Of a stretch of DNA of 64,000 nt, positions 63,579-64,000 are shown piece after piece. This DNA comes from Afipia sp. Root123D2 (GTDB taxonomy: Bacteria; Pseudomonadota; Alphaproteobacteria; Rhizobiales; Xanthobacteraceae), in the NCBI RefSeq assembly GCF_001425835.1, contig NZ_LMDP01000001.1, forward strand, positions 745,476 through 809,475, read 5' to 3'. The position numbers and the translations under genes are program-made. The notes beneath the pieces are model-generated. The model saw only the letters and a program-made list of their open reading frames with translations, searched no databases and was not told where the DNA came from. Within the stretch, counting starts at the first letter, position 1; each line of letters starts with the position of its first letter.

Positions 63579-64000
63579 TTGCCTGATCCCGATCCGGCGG
63601 CTTTTTTCAGCTTTCTGGAATTTCGACCGTTGGAATCTCCCCGCGAACCGATCCTGACCATTCCCGGCGCGATGACCGCGCTGCTTGTCATCATGTTCGC
63701 CATTCACGGCGTGCGCGCGCTGCTGCCGCTGGCCGTGGACCAGGAGGTGATCTGGCTGTTCGGCTTCGTGCCCGCGCGCTACGACGCTTCGGTGATGGCC
63801 GGGCAGTTTCCCGGCGGATTCGCCGCCAGCGTCTGGACATTCCTGACCTATTCCTTGCTCCATGCCGACATCAGCCACATCGTCTTCAACATGTTGTGGA
63901 TGCTTCCGTTCGGTAGCGCGCTGGCGCGACGTTTTGGCGCGGTGCGGTTTTTCGTGTTCCTCGCGGTGACGGCGATTGCCGGCGCGCTCGCCCATCTCGC
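63579..64000 (+). CDS. Rhomboid family intramembrane protease, 5' part
   Basis: Partial, cut by the window end. In one frame from TTG 63579 (ATG 63672 is the alternative) it reads REPILTIPG, then the first helix (MTALLVIMFAIHGVRALLP) and the rhomboid hallmark LLHADISHIVFNMLWMLPFGSALARRFG. The catalytic Ser/His lie beyond the end. Predicted membrane serine protease. Confidence 0.85.
   Translation, partial: MPDPDPAAFFSFLEFRPLESPREPILTIPGAMTALLVIMFAIHGVRALLPLAVDQEVIWLFGFVPARYDASVMAGQFPGGFAASVWTFLTYSLLHADISHIVFNMLWMLPFGSALARRFGAVRFFVFLAVTAIAGALAHL

Overview
The window is GC-rich chromosomal DNA from an alphaproteobacterium, most likely a Nitrobacteraceae (Bradyrhizobiaceae) member such as Afipia, Rhodopseudomonas, Bradyrhizobium or Nitrobacter. 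The clues are a livFGMH operon with a DUF6867 tail gene, a pca branch, a CO-dehydrogenase-type maturation cluster, groESL under a CIRCE element, an Anbu/transglutaminase/alpha-E/ATP-grasp cluster, PilZ, BTLCP and DUF3126 genes, and TTAA-N7-TTAA (CtrA-type) boxes. Genus assignment is inference.

Layout. 0.1-4.4 kb (minus): branched-chain amino-acid ABC transporter. 4.6-5.6 kb: a small Q/G/P-rich protein and a membrane protein. 5.5-8.1 kb (minus): pcaBDC for protocatechuate breakdown. 8.3-15.0 kb (plus): coxG-coxS-coxM-coxD-coxE-two XdhC-like genes-MPT-binding/MocA fusion, with no coxL. 16.1-19.8 kb: TetR-adaptor-ABC export operon with an operator at the start codon. 19.8-25.1 kb: class III cyclase, BcsS-like protein, DUF488, DUF72, a glycosyltransferase-GtrA protein and a small Cys-rich secreted protein.

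25.1-30.7 kb is the accessory island and the most interesting part. A block of palindromic repeats is followed by a complete 2,799-bp IS1595-family transposon (inverted repeats and an exact 8-bp AATATAGT target duplication). It carries a HEPN-like protein, a NYN-domain protein, a 52-aa basic protein and a candidate two-hairpin small RNA. Next to it, on the minus strand, lies a retron: an RcaT-like (nucleoside deoxyribosyltransferase-like) effector, a well-formed msr-msd RNA and a retron reverse transcriptase. Both protein genes are broken, the effector by a 1-nt frameshift in a homopolymer and the RT by an in-frame TAA just after the YSDD motif. This fits a decayed toxin/antitoxin-like phage-defence retron.

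30.7-33.0 kb: groESL with promoter, CIRCE and terminator. 33.3-36.6 kb: Usg-like, cupin, phosphotransferase, an AT-rich orphan and an SDR. 36.8-40.9 kb: the Anbu cluster. 41-49 kb: CinA-like protein, gpt, beta-propeller, MetE-like protein, GST, DsbA-like isomerase, quinone reductase, crotonase and methyltransferase. 49.3 kb: tRNA-Leu(UAA) beside a broken autotransporter-like gene. 50-58.8 kb: FAD monooxygenase, CHCC zinc finger, alpha/beta hydrolase, cysE, DUF3126, gamma-carbonic-anhydrase-like protein and GST. 59-61.6 kb is a scarred region: a duplicated BTLCP gene tail, a fragment of a second gamma-CA gene, an outer-membrane beta-barrel pseudogene and a Tat-exported hydrolase. 61.8-64 kb: tandem PilZ protein, PAS protein, an orphan terminator and the start of a rhomboid protease cut by the window end.
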